In this document: positions 1 to 7,796 of the stretch, in pieces
How the letters are laid out: each line of letters begins with the position of its first letter
Numbering within the stretch: position 1 is the stretch's first letter
From: Saprospiraceae bacterium UBA7328
GTDB lineage: Bacteria; Bacteroidota; Bacteroidia; Chitinophagales; Saprospiraceae
Length of the DNA: 22,644 bases
Assembly: GCA_002471345.1 (NCBI GenBank)
Contig: DKPS01000200.1
Location: forward strand, 12,993-35,636
Reading direction: 5' to 3'
Notes under the pieces: generated by a model
Databases searched by the model: none
Told to the model about the DNA's origin: nothing
What the model saw: only the letters and a program-made list of their open reading frames with translations
Position numbers and translations under genes: made by a program

Positions 1-2
1 TG

Positions 3-476
3 GTAGCTGTCGGTCTTAATAGAAACGATAATAATCACGTAGTAGCCAAATTGGAATCACAAGTGAATGAGCAGGATATAGAAATTAACCAAATGAAGAG
101 AATGCTGAATGATGCATTTGCCACTATTGATAGAATTAAAAATAGAGATGAAAGATCTGTTTCTGATTCCGGTCAAAGCCTATCTGATGTATATGGTTCT
201 TCAGGTATCTACAACAACAGAAAATATGAAATAATGGAAATTGGTGGGGGCGAATTGGTTTCTTGGGAAATAACTGAAGATGATTTCGATAAGGCTATGG
301 TTTTCCTTGAAGACTTGTATCGTAATAATAATTTGGATTATGAAAACAACATTGTATTTCAGCAAATCAAAAATGATCCCAACTATAAGAATCAAATGTT
401 TAAGAGTGTAAAGGAAAAATTAATCCAAAGATATTTAGATCATCAGGAAAAGCACCACGGTTTAGAGAAGCATTGA
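3..476 (+). CDS. C-terminal part of a secreted fibre-like protein (5' end outside window)
   Basis: The reading frame is open from base 3 (V-A-V-G-L-N-R-N-D-N-N...) to the TGA at 474-476, giving 157 visible residues. A TTG at 51 is in frame, but the sequence before it aligns with the neighbouring paralog ('SVGLNSNDNN' upstream of 2595), so this is a truncated gene and not a TTG start. In order it shows the last strand of a tail-chaperone-like domain, a coiled coil (about residues 17-45), and a charged module carrying 'NNRKYEIMEI', 'SWEITEDDFDKA', 'LEDLY' and 'IKNDPNYK'. The same modules end the copy at 511-3042, and part of the last one recurs in the protein at 10627-11196. The next copy starts 34 bases downstream, so the two are probably co-transcribed. 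The visible part is intact. Its function is unknown; an extracellular role is inferred from the paralogs. Confidence 0.8.
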   Translation, partial: VAVGLNRNDNNHVVAKLESQVNEQDIEINQMKRMLNDAFATIDRIKNRDERSVSDSGQSLSDVYGSSGIYNNRKYEIMEIGGGELVSWEITEDDFDKAMVFLEDLYRNNNLDYENNIVFQQIKNDPNYKNQMFKSVKEKLIQRYLDHQEKHHGLEKH

Positions 477-510
477 GTTTGAAAGACATCTTGTTCTAAG
501 AGCAGAAAAT

Positions 511-846
511 ATGAAACTAAAAATAATCATCGGTTTATCTCTTGTCTTGTCGAGTCTAGTAGTAGTTGCTCAAGAGATTGAAACAGAAATTGAAGGGGGA
601 ATAAAGATTGGAAATTATGTAGGAGATACCACTCAAGCCAATTCTGGAATAATAAGATGGAATGGCTTTGATTTCCAAGGCTGGAATGGACTGAACTGGA
701 GATCATTAAGCAATATTTTTGATTTAAGATCTGGTGTTATACCCCCACTTCCAGATTCTATCCCACCAGCCACTCAAGCACCTTCCAGCCCTTTAGGAAA
801 TACCGGCTGGACGGAAGGCCCTTTATGGAGCATAGATGGCAATTAG
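511..846 (+). CDS. N-terminal fragment of the interrupted fibre protein (signal peptide and head)
   Basis: This is the first 111 codons before the TAG at 844. It begins with a clear signal peptide: MKLK, a hydrophobic core 'IIIGLSLVLSSLVVVA', then Q-E-I. The following segment 'GGIKIGNYVGD' and 'GIIRWNGFDFQGWNGLNWRSL' is the head module. The copy at 7793 has the same module ('GPIKIGDYQG', 'GTIRWN..DFEGWDGISWKSL'). The fragment ends with 'GPLWSIDGN', at which point the paralog continues without a stop. If translation really stops here the product is a small exported protein of about 90 mature residues, which could in principle persist. I expect it is only the start of the 841-residue ancestral product. 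Confidence 0.6.
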   Translation: MKLKIIIGLSLVLSSLVVVAQEIETEIEGGIKIGNYVGDTTQANSGIIRWNGFDFQGWNGLNWRSLSNIFDLRSGVIPPLPDSIPPATQAPSSPLGNTGWTEGPLWSIDGN

Positions 847-855
847 GGAACCACA

Positions 856-1437
856 GTGTATAATCTTTCTGTTCCAAGAATAGGACCGACGGACTACTTT
901 CCCCTTTTATTTATTACCGGGAATACCGAGTGGATGAGAATACGGGAAGATGGCGACTTTATCATCAACAGAAGTGTATTCTTAAACACAGAACAACCGG
1001 GAGGTCAAACATTTAATAATGGACCATTTACAGTAGCTAATATGAGCCCTGGATTACTCACCGGAATTTTAAAAGTAGACAAAAAGGCTTTGCTAAAATC
1101 ATCCCTAGAAGTTTTTGGCTCAACCAAATTAAACAGTACGCTTCTTGCAAACAATCAGAGTCTTAATCTGTTTCCATCAGAATTTACTGGTGCCGTGAAT
1201 ATTTCAGACAATACCCAGTCCCAAGGAGCCATAGAAGTTGGAACTTATCCTGACCCTATAGAACTTGTTGTTGATGCGAGTAAAGGAGCCCTTGTGGTAG
1301 ATGGAGGTACTGGGGTTGCTAAGAATTTTAATGTAGGGGGAGACTTTGCAGTTCGAGGAAGTAGTGCATTTGGCGGACCCGTCAGCTTCTATAGTCCCCT
1401 TTCAGTAAAAGCATCTGAGGAGTCTAATACTTTATAG
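856..1437 (+). CDS. Middle (shaft) fragment of the interrupted fibre protein
   Basis: These 193 codons lie between the two TAGs, in the same frame as 511-846 and 1438-3042. The nominal GTG at 856 has no visible ribosome binding site and no signal peptide follows, so it is unlikely to be an independent start. The segment 'PRIGPTDYFPLLFITGNTEWMRIREDGDF' region (residues about 7-35) corresponds to the post-head segment of the third copy ('FITNNIERLRINADG'). The rest is a beta-rich run of short repeats with Val/Asn/Gly-rich turns ('VVDGGTGVAKNFNVGGDFAV'), typical of trimeric beta-helix shafts. It should be treated as the shaft of the 511-3042 locus. Confidence 0.5.
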   Translation: MYNLSVPRIGPTDYFPLLFITGNTEWMRIREDGDFIINRSVFLNTEQPGGQTFNNGPFTVANMSPGLLTGILKVDKKALLKSSLEVFGSTKLNSTLLANNQSLNLFPSEFTGAVNISDNTQSQGAIEVGTYPDPIELVVDASKGALVVDGGTGVAKNFNVGGDFAVRGSSAFGGPVSFYSPLSVKASEESNTL

Positions 1438-3042
1438 GTGGGTGACAGTATCACAGGAGCCTTGAGGGTTTATGGCGGAACTGGAATACGTGGAAGACTT
1501 AATGTGGGTAATGACTTTAGTGTGCGACAACAACCTGTTACTCTTCCATATGTTGGTTCTTCAGACCCAATAGATGTTTTCCGCGTAAACGCTACTAAGG
1601 GACAAGTAACTATTACGTCTAACATTTCAGCCCCTGATGATGATTTCAACAATTATCCTTTGAGAATTGAAGGGGGTAATCAAGGCATCGCCATAAAAGT
1701 AGAAGGAAGTAGATCAAATAAAAATAATTTTGTCTCATTTTGGGATGAAACACCTGTAAGTAATCCAACCAAATCTGGTGCAACGTTAGCCTCCCCCGGC
1801 CCAACAATGTGGGGTCGCATAGAAGGAGAAGTGCAGGCTGAGTTTAATAATAATGCGGATCATGTTCTCGATTTAAAAGGAATGGCCTACAATGAATTTG
1901 ATGCAGAAGTAAGCCTCGGCTTTGCATCAGCAAATTTAGCCGTAGCAATTGCTCAACAAATCGCAGCGTTTGCGGGTGTCCGACCATGTGCCGGTTTTCC
2001 AGTCAACTGTGCAACTTCACCAAGCCCTTGGGAAATAGCTTATGCTGTTGCCACAATTGCATCTGCCGGAGCTCAACTTGGTTTTGCGATTAATACCTTA
2101 ATAAGAGCTAAAGAACTTACAAGTTTATATAATGCCAATAAAGTAGTGTTGGAAGGAGTAACCTATGCGTCAGGAGCAGGGGACTATGCCGAATATTTGC
2201 TTAAAACAGACATTCTTGAAGAAATTCTACCAGGAGATATTGTTGGCATGAAAGGCGGAAAAATTTCATTAAACACTTTTGATGTAGAAAGAAGTATGGT
2301 GGTCTCTACTCGACCAATTGTCTTAGGAAATATGCCAAGTCTGGGTAAGGAAGAACACTATGAAAAGGTTGCTTTTATAGGTCAAGTACCCGTGAGTGTT
2401 TTTGGCAAAGTTGAAATCGGAGACTACATTGTCCCAAGTGAAAACAATGATGGTATTGGAAAGGCCATCCCACCGTCAGAGATAACTCTTCTGAATATAA
2501 AAGATATCGTTGGCGTTGCCTGGACTAAAAGCGAAACTACATTTGGGTACAATACAATAATCATTTCTGTTGGCCTCAATTCCAATGATAACAACCCGGT
2601 TGTTAAAAGATTAGAAAAGCAAATTCAAAGACAAGACGAAGAGATTTCAGACCTTGAAGCATCTTTAAGAATCTTGGAAAGTTTTATTCACTCTGTAGAA
2701 TCTGGCAGCAATGACTTTGTTGTCCATGACGACCATGCCAAAAGTCACATTGAGGATTATGAAAGAACAGGAATAGTTAACAATAGGAAATTTGAGATAA
2801 CTGATACCGATGATGGTGAAGTCATTACTTGGGAGATTACAGAAAAGGATTTTGACGATGCTATATTTTGGATTGAAAGCATGTTCAAAGAGCATAATCT
2901 CAACATTGAAGATGACATAGTCTTCAAACAAATCAAAAATGATCTTAATCATAAGACCCAAATGTTCGAAAAGGTTCAAGAAAGAATGAAAGTACTTTTT
3001 CATGAGCATCAGGAAAAGTATCATAATGTTCAAAAGCAGTAA
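1438..3042 (+). CDS. C-terminal fragment of the interrupted fibre protein (shaft end, chaperone-like domain, coiled coil, C-module)
   Basis: This 534-codon stretch follows the TAG at 1435 directly, and its first codon is GTG. A shaft repeat ('GGTGIRGRLNVGNDFSV') echoes one just upstream of the stop. An Ala-rich hydrophobic segment at about residues 155-220 contains two Cys (PCAG, NCAT). The motif SGAGDYAEY (nt 2167-2200) opens a domain of about 140 residues with 'GDIVGMKGGKIS', 'RPIVLGNMP', 'VAFIGQVPVSVFGKVEIGDYIVPS' and 'GIGKA'. This resembles the Peptidase_G2/intramolecular-chaperone domains that terminate phage neck appendages and tail spikes. A coiled coil (residues about 385-415) and the 'WEITEKDFDDAIFWIESMF...IKNDLNHK' module complete it. 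The matching domain in the third copy carries SGNGDYAEW. Family assignment is from motif resemblance only. Confidence 0.6.
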   Translation: MGDSITGALRVYGGTGIRGRLNVGNDFSVRQQPVTLPYVGSSDPIDVFRVNATKGQVTITSNISAPDDDFNNYPLRIEGGNQGIAIKVEGSRSNKNNFVSFWDETPVSNPTKSGATLASPGPTMWGRIEGEVQAEFNNNADHVLDLKGMAYNEFDAEVSLGFASANLAVAIAQQIAAFAGVRPCAGFPVNCATSPSPWEIAYAVATIASAGAQLGFAINTLIRAKELTSLYNANKVVLEGVTYASGAGDYAEYLLKTDILEEILPGDIVGMKGGKISLNTFDVERSMVVSTRPIVLGNMPSLGKEEHYEKVAFIGQVPVSVFGKVEIGDYIVPSENNDGIGKAIPPSEITLLNIKDIVGVAWTKSETTFGYNTIIISVGLNSNDNNPVVKRLEKQIQRQDEEISDLEASLRILESFIHSVESGSNDFVVHDDHAKSHIEDYERTGIVNNRKFEITDTDDGEVITWEITEKDFDDAIFWIESMFKEHNLNIEDDIVFKQIKNDLNHKTQMFEKVQERMKVLFHEHQEKYHNVQKQ

Positions 3043-3131
3043 GCTAGATATGAGTGTATGTTAACTATGATTGAAGAAATAAAATAGAAAAAGTGAGAGC
3101 TATAAACTTGTCTGGTATTGGTTTGACTGCT

Positions 3132-6100
3132 ATGAAAAATGTTTCAATAATATTTATGTTGATACTAATGTTTTCAGGTGAATCTTGGTCTCAGCAAATT
3201 ATCACGTTACCCAGTAAGGGTACAACATCAAAAGATATCACCCCGCAGGGCAATCTGAGATTTCAAAGAGGATTTTATCTTATTACTCCTGAAGAAATGA
3301 TGAAAAGTGAGTTGGCAAATGGTTCTACCCTCAGTTCAATTGGGTTAACTATTGCCGGAGCTCAAAGTGATACAACGGAAGGGATTTTTAAGGTTTATTT
3401 ACAAAATACTTCAGATATACATAGTCGTATAGATACTACATGGACCGTAATCAATTCTTTGACAAATAAGTTTGACACATCTGGGTTTGAATTGGCAAAT
3501 TATGAATGGCAGGTCCAATCCATTTGTAATTCTAACAGTTCACCTTTCTCCAATTTTTCTATGTTTTCTACTCTGGATTCATTGGACTGTAATCTCCCCG
3601 AAAACCTGAGAGTATCAGAATTGACTCCTTCTTCCGCAAGACTGAATTGGACTTCAGCTTATTCAGCTCAATTCTCTAACTATCAGGTTCAATACAAGAT
3701 TAAAGATGAGGTTAACTGGACAAGTATTAATACCACTTCCACTTCTATTTTAATAAATAGTCTAATTGCAGATACTGTTTACAACTGGCAGGTGAGAACA
3801 ATTTGTGATGTATCCTCTGATTTTATTCAGAGATCTTTTAAGACGCTCCCGACAGTTGAATGTGATGAGCCGTCTAACCTAATAGTTGGGGTTAATACTA
3901 ATACTATGGCAACCCTTCGTTGGGACACGGTAATTGGAGCCTCTTATTACGACTTGAATTTCAGACGTGTTGGAACCTCTAATTGGCAATCTGTTCTAGT
4001 TTTTTCCGACTCTGTGACTATACCGATAACGATAAATGACAGTATGGCTACACTTGAACCAGGAACAGAATATGAATGGAGAGTACAAACGGTATGTGAT
4101 ATGGGAAGAGGTGCCTTTGTTCAGTCTGGTTCAAACATTACTACCATGGGTCCCACTGTATGTTATGTGCCGGAAAACCTCTCGGCAAATGTAATGAGCG
4201 ATACAAGTGCAGAATTGATGTGGAATCCTGTTCCACAGGCAACATCTTATAATATCCGTTATCGATTGAAAAATTCGATACCTTGGGATAGTGTCATCTC
4301 TCCCATGACCTTAGTTCATTGTGATAGCATAATCATACCGGATACAATTGGTAGGTTAGAAGTTCCTTTTTCCGGTGGATCAGGAACGTTAAATTATTCA
4401 GGTCAAGGTTTATATGTTGCTTGGGAGTATGCGGATTCCACAGGAATATTGTCAACTCCAAATGCTATTTTGGCAACTGCCGAAAATAATAACATTAAAG
4501 ACCAATATGGGAAGGATTCAATATCATTTGTATTGAGTATGATATCCAGAAGCAACGAAGCTGCTAATTCCCATTATAATATATTAGAAAAAGTTAGAGT
4601 CAGACCTGAAACGTGGTTTGGCACAAATGGTCTTGAAGACAGCGTAGAGGTGGTAACCGTATATGCTATGGGCCAATATCCTTTAAATTACACTGACACT
4701 TCTAGAGTATCTACTTTAATAAAAAATCATTCCTCAAATACTAAAACCTATCCAGTAAGCCTTACTGTGAAGAGTACAAAGGATGGAACTGTCAGGCTCG
4801 ATCCAATTACAAAAAATGTTACTATAAATGGTGATACCACTAGCTTAGTTTATTTTAACGACTGGATTCCGAAAATTGTAGAAACAGATTCAATCATAAT
4901 TTCTGTATCCGGTCAAGGGACTGAAAATGTTTTAAAGAATAACAGAAATTTCTATTTACAAAAAGTAAATGCAAATAATCTTGCATATGATGATAACTCC
5001 ACTTCTGTTACCAGTGCAGGATTTGGTCAGGATAGTAGCGGATTAATCCTCTGTAGATACACTATGAATGGGTGTGGAAGTGTCAATGCTGCAAAGATAT
5101 TTTTAGATTTTTCAGCTAAAGACAAAGAAGTTTATGCAGTGATCATGGATGGAGCAGGTAATCTAGTTGACTCTTCAGAAATGTTCACTCCCGATACCAT
5201 CCAGGTTAGTAAATACCACACTTTCTATTTTCCAAAGGCACCATTTTTTGATAAAAGTGACTACTATATCGGTCTGGCACAAAAGGAAAATGGAGATTAT
5301 AATCCAGTTGGAGTCCAATGGGAAACGCCATATATCCGCGATTCAGCATATTACAGAGCCAATATAGATGGTTCAAATTTGGTCAATCATCCATACCCAG
5401 GAAGGCTAATGATACAAGCACAGCATGTACCGGGCAGTATTTTTCCAAAAATCACAGGTGATACGGACGCCAATGGAAATTTTTCATTGTGTGCAGGTGA
5501 TATGGATATTTTGTATGCAGGTAGTAAATCTGTGCGTTATGCCAATAGAGTGATTGCTTTCAGCACGGAAAGTTCAAATACTAAATTTAGTAGCCTTGAG
5601 GTTTTAGGTCCCCCTGATGTAGAGTCGAATAATAATTTTAGCCCAAATCAATGGATAGGTTCTACTCCCGATGAGCGGCGAGAATTTATAGAATTAGGAT
5701 TTTCTAATCCAGGGAAAATCAACTTTGTTGATATATATGAGACGTTGAGCACAGGTGCTGTAGATTCAGTTTATATAAGAGAGACAGGAGGGACTTTTAT
5801 GTATGTTTATTCAAAGGAGCTAGCTATGGGCCTAGGAGATTCTTCGTCTAATGTTTTGCGTATTTCTTTTGACACTACGAGTTTTAATGTGTCAGAAGTG
5901 CGCATTACACTGGCATCCGATTCTATTATTGAATTCAATGGAATAGATGCGGTAGGAATTGGACTACAAGGAGATTCATCATCATTTTCCACTTATAAAT
6001 GGTCAACGACTCCTACCTCCACTAACAAGAATATTGTAATAAATGGCCCAGGAACGTATTCTGTAACTGTGACTGATGCTCTGGGATGCATATATGTAGA

Positions 6101-7283
6101 TAGCGTTGTTGTGAATACACCAAGTCAGGTTAAGCCTGATATATGGATAAATGGAGCAACTACAGTTCAGGACACAATTTTTTGTCAGGGTGAGAGTATC
6201 ATTCTGAGATCCGATCAAACTTCTGGATTTACATGGAAACCTAATAATGAAGTAGTCGATACTTTGATAGTAGATACTGCTGGACAATACTTCCTAGAAC
6301 TGAATGATGGTACCGGATGTGGGTTGCAATATTCAGATACCATTACAGTAGCCATAGATACCATTCCATTGCCTGTAATTATTGGCTTTGAGGCAGGTAT
6401 GTGTGTAAGTGGCGGGTCCAATACCTTGGCGACTGGAGCATATGAGGAATACTCTTGGTCTGATAACATTTCACTAACCCCTGTTAGTACAGCTAATACA
6501 CTGAATGTAAATTCTCCTGGGACATTTAATGTCCGAGTAAAAGATGGAAATGGATGTTTCGGAAACTCTATTAATATAGCCACATTTTTTGCTCCGCCAC
6601 CTTCGCCAATAATTTCAGGAAATACTCCTTTTTGCGAGGGAAGCAGTATAGAGCTTGATGCCGGAATATTTAACTCTTATTCTTGGTCAACGGGAGCAAT
6701 GTCACAAAAAATACCAACATCAATTACAGGTACCTATATAGTAACTGTCACAGATATCAATGGATGTACAGGGTCCTCGATTACCACTACCCAAATGATT
6801 CCTACTCCTACTCCTGTGATAGCTGGTGCTACAGGTTTTTGTGCTGGTAGTGGAAGTACATTACAAATAGCTGCTACTGGACCAAATTTGTCTACTTATA
6901 ATTGGTCTACTGGAGCCACTACTTCCACCATTACTGTGGATGCTCCAGGCATGTATTCAGTATCAATAACTGACATTTATGGTTGTATGGGCAACACAAG
7001 TACAAATATTGTTCAAGATGGGGAAATACCAAATACTCCAGGTCTTATTTCGGGACCCGTATCGGCTGGTTCTGGTAATGTAAAATATACCATAGATGTG
7101 GTGCCAAATGCAACTTACTATGTATGGACAGTGCCAGATGGGGTAACCATAGTTGGCAAATCAGATTCCACTACCGTAATTCTGTCTATCCCTCCATCTA
7201 CTACTGGAGAAATAACTGTTGGTGCAGCAAATCCATGTGGATTAAGCCCATGTTGGAATCCAAGATTTATTAAAGTCGAGTAA
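3132..7283 (+). CDS. Large secreted multidomain protein with FN3 and Ig/PKD-like repeats
   Basis: The product is 1383 residues, starting at the ATG at 3132. An in-frame GTG at 3093 would put 13 polar residues ahead of a textbook signal peptide (MKNVSIIFMLILMFSG...SWSQ), so I prefer 3132. After a beta-rich N-terminal domain with 'SSIGLTIAGAQ' and 'FKVYLQNTSD' come three fibronectin type III units starting near residues 152, 241 and 342, each opening with C-x-x-P-x-N/L and closing in 'YxWxVxTxCD'. A long beta-rich middle (about 430-960) includes a discoidin-like stretch ('LGPPDVE', 'REFIELGFSNPGKINFVDIYE'). Five 'GxYxVxVxDxxGC' Ig/PKD-like repeats fill the C-terminal third. The end ('CWNPRFIKVE') lacks a recognisable type IX secretion sorting domain. 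It lies 89 bases after the interrupted fibre copy. Probable role: cell-surface or extracellular binding/adhesion; the ligand is unknown. Confidence 0.85.
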   Translation: MKNVSIIFMLILMFSGESWSQQIITLPSKGTTSKDITPQGNLRFQRGFYLITPEEMMKSELANGSTLSSIGLTIAGAQSDTTEGIFKVYLQNTSDIHSRIDTTWTVINSLTNKFDTSGFELANYEWQVQSICNSNSSPFSNFSMFSTLDSLDCNLPENLRVSELTPSSARLNWTSAYSAQFSNYQVQYKIKDEVNWTSINTTSTSILINSLIADTVYNWQVRTICDVSSDFIQRSFKTLPTVECDEPSNLIVGVNTNTMATLRWDTVIGASYYDLNFRRVGTSNWQSVLVFSDSVTIPITINDSMATLEPGTEYEWRVQTVCDMGRGAFVQSGSNITTMGPTVCYVPENLSANVMSDTSAELMWNPVPQATSYNIRYRLKNSIPWDSVISPMTLVHCDSIIIPDTIGRLEVPFSGGSGTLNYSGQGLYVAWEYADSTGILSTPNAILATAENNNIKDQYGKDSISFVLSMISRSNEAANSHYNILEKVRVRPETWFGTNGLEDSVEVVTVYAMGQYPLNYTDTSRVSTLIKNHSSNTKTYPVSLTVKSTKDGTVRLDPITKNVTINGDTTSLVYFNDWIPKIVETDSIIISVSGQGTENVLKNNRNFYLQKVNANNLAYDDNSTSVTSAGFGQDSSGLILCRYTMNGCGSVNAAKIFLDFSAKDKEVYAVIMDGAGNLVDSSEMFTPDTIQVSKYHTFYFPKAPFFDKSDYYIGLAQKENGDYNPVGVQWETPYIRDSAYYRANIDGSNLVNHPYPGRLMIQAQHVPGSIFPKITGDTDANGNFSLCAGDMDILYAGSKSVRYANRVIAFSTESSNTKFSSLEVLGPPDVESNNNFSPNQWIGSTPDERREFIELGFSNPGKINFVDIYETLSTGAVDSVYIRETGGTFMYVYSKELAMGLGDSSSNVLRISFDTTSFNVSEVRITLASDSIIEFNGIDAVGIGLQGDSSSFSTYKWSTTPTSTNKNIVINGPGTYSVTVTDALGCIYVDSVVVNTPSQVKPDIWINGATTVQDTIFCQGESIILRSDQTSGFTWKPNNEVVDTLIVDTAGQYFLELNDGTGCGLQYSDTITVAIDTIPLPVIIGFEAGMCVSGGSNTLATGAYEEYSWSDNISLTPVSTANTLNVNSPGTFNVRVKDGNGCFGNSINIATFFAPPPSPIISGNTPFCEGSSIELDAGIFNSYSWSTGAMSQKIPTSITGTYIVTVTDINGCTGSSITTTQMIPTPTPVIAGATGFCAGSGSTLQIAATGPNLSTYNWSTGATTSTITVDAPGMYSVSITDIYGCMGNTSTNIVQDGEIPNTPGLISGPVSAGSGNVKYTIDVVPNATYYVWTVPDGVTIVGKSDSTTVILSIPPSTTGEITVGAANPCGLSPCWNPRFIKVE

Positions 7284-7286
7284 TGT

Positions 7287-7319
7287 TATAAACAATTGTT
7301 CAATTCTGTGTTGTTTATA
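7287..7319 (+). terminator. Weak AT-rich hairpin after the FN3 gene
   Basis: The stem TATAAACAA (7287-7295) pairs perfectly with TTGTTTATA (7311-7319) around a 15-base loop, starting 4 bases after the TAA of the upstream gene. There is no T-run after the stem and it has only one G-C pair, so it may be a weak terminator or an mRNA 3'-end stabiliser. Confidence 0.3.
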
Positions 7320-7462
7320 TCTTGGAGGTGTGATGTGCTAAACGACTATCTAATCTTTAAAAGGTATGGTTAATATATGCATAGACCTTATACATATACC
7401 AAAATATATTTTAAGTGGATTGCTTTATTTGGCATACTTTTAAGGCATTAATTCAAGTGTAG

Positions 7463-7499
7463 AATTTCACATATTGTCTTTATAGTAAGGTGTGAAATT
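7463..7499. repeat. 9-bp inverted repeat, possible operator
   Basis: AATTTCACA (7463-7471) and TGTGAAATT (7491-7499) are perfect reverse complements separated by 19 bases; a G:T pair would extend the stem by one. With no T-run after it, this reads as a possible operator or mRNA hairpin rather than a terminator. It lies about 120 bases upstream of the 59-aa ORF. Confidence 0.35.
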
Positions 7500-7535
7500 T
7501 GATCATTTATAAAGTTTTATGTCTACATCTTGTCA

Positions 7536-7565
7536 TTCCCACCAGAAAAAAGGCTGTTCCCACCA
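7536..7565 (+). promoter_or_regulatory. Paired 9-bp direct repeats (TTCCCACCA), possible activator site
   Basis: TTCCCACCA occurs at 7536-7544 and again at 7557-7565, a start-to-start spacing of 21 bases (two helical turns, 12-base gap). It ends 51 bases before ATG 7617. Two 9-bp direct repeats with a 12-13 base gap is the geometry known for LytTR-type response regulators, which are common in Bacteroidota. The base sequence itself is not a recognised consensus, so the regulator class is inference. Confidence 0.35.
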
Positions 7566-7616
7566 TTTATTTTCAAATAACAGCTTCAAATATGTACTTT
7601 GAATCAAAGATCTTAA

Positions 7617-7796
7617 ATGGAAAAGAACGAGATTAAAACTTTGCCGTTAAGCCCATTGGTTGAAAACCTTTTGGAATTAGCAGAGGAAATCCAATCAAAT
7701 GTGAAACATGATCGTAATAAATCCAATAAGAATAATGGTCAAATCAGATTCGAAAAGATCGAAATAAGTGATGGAAATTGTAAAAATGAAATATGA
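7617..7796 (+). CDS. Small hypothetical protein (59 aa), start/stop-overlapped with the fibre gene
   Basis: ATG 7617 to TGA 7794-7796 encodes 59 residues, beginning MEKNEIKTLPLSPLVENLLE. The stop overlaps the ATG of the next gene at 7793 in an ATGA arrangement, which suggests translational coupling. No signal peptide or membrane segment is visible. The N-terminal half is predicted amphipathic helix (LVENLLELAEEIQ) and the C-terminal half is Asn/Lys-rich, ending in 'QIRFEKIEISDGNCKNEI'. That ending is loosely like 'NNRKYEIMEIGGGELVSWEI' in the C-module of the first two fibre copies, but the similarity is too short to be sure. Function unknown. A coding role is supported by the overlap and the position after a candidate control region, not by recognised homology. 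Confidence 0.5.
   Translation: MEKNEIKTLPLSPLVENLLELAEEIQSNVKHDRNKSNKNNGQIRFEKIEISDGNCKNEI

Larger units (their letters stand above)
511..3042 (+). pseudogene. Secreted fibre protein with self-cleaving-chaperone-like C-terminus, interrupted by two in-frame TAG codons
   Basis: One continuous frame of 844 codons runs from ATG 511 to TAA 3040-3042. It is broken only by TAG at 844-846 (codon 112) and TAG at 1435-1437 (codon 309). Homology to the copy at 7793-10622 continues straight across the first TAG: 'SIDGN*GTTVYNLSVPRIG' matches 'SIDGNTNTFAYVSPPRLG'. The second lies inside the shaft region. No frameshift or other stop is seen. Architecture: signal peptide, GW-rich head, beta-rich shaft, Ala-rich hydrophobic segment, SGAGDYAEY chaperone-like domain, coiled coil, WEIT/IKND module. 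TAG ends other genes here (11196, 13009, 22315), so general reassignment is unlikely. A recent double-nonsense pseudogene is the simplest reading. Amber read-through or sequence error are alternatives. Fragments 2 and 3 have no signal peptide and would not be exported alone. Confidence 0.7.
7284..7616. other. Intergenic region between the FN3 protein and the 59-aa ORF
   Basis: About 330 bases without a gene of note. It contains an AT-rich hairpin just after the upstream stop (7287-7319), a 9-bp inverted repeat (7463-7471/7491-7499), and two identical 9-mers spaced by 21 bases (7536-7565) just upstream of the next ORF. A partial inverted repeat GCTGTT/AACAGC spans the second 9-mer. I expect it to hold the promoter and control sites for the second fibre operon, but I could not identify an exact Bacteroidota TAnnTTTG promoter element. 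Confidence 0.6.

Noticed and set aside
511..3042. Genome-wide reassignment of TAG to an amino acid
   Set aside because: TAG is the natural stop of the genes ending at 11196, 13009 and (minus strand) 22315, each at a sensible protein end with further stops soon after. Locus-specific read-through remains possible, but global recoding does not fit.
3093..3131. GTG 3093 as start of the FN3 protein
   Set aside because: It would bury the signal peptide behind 13 residues; ATG 3132 gives a standard export signal.
6003..6583. Minus-strand ORFs of 94 and 122 codons inside the FN3/Ig-like gene
   Set aside because: They are shadows of a strongly supported plus-strand gene; low-complexity composition and no signal or motif.
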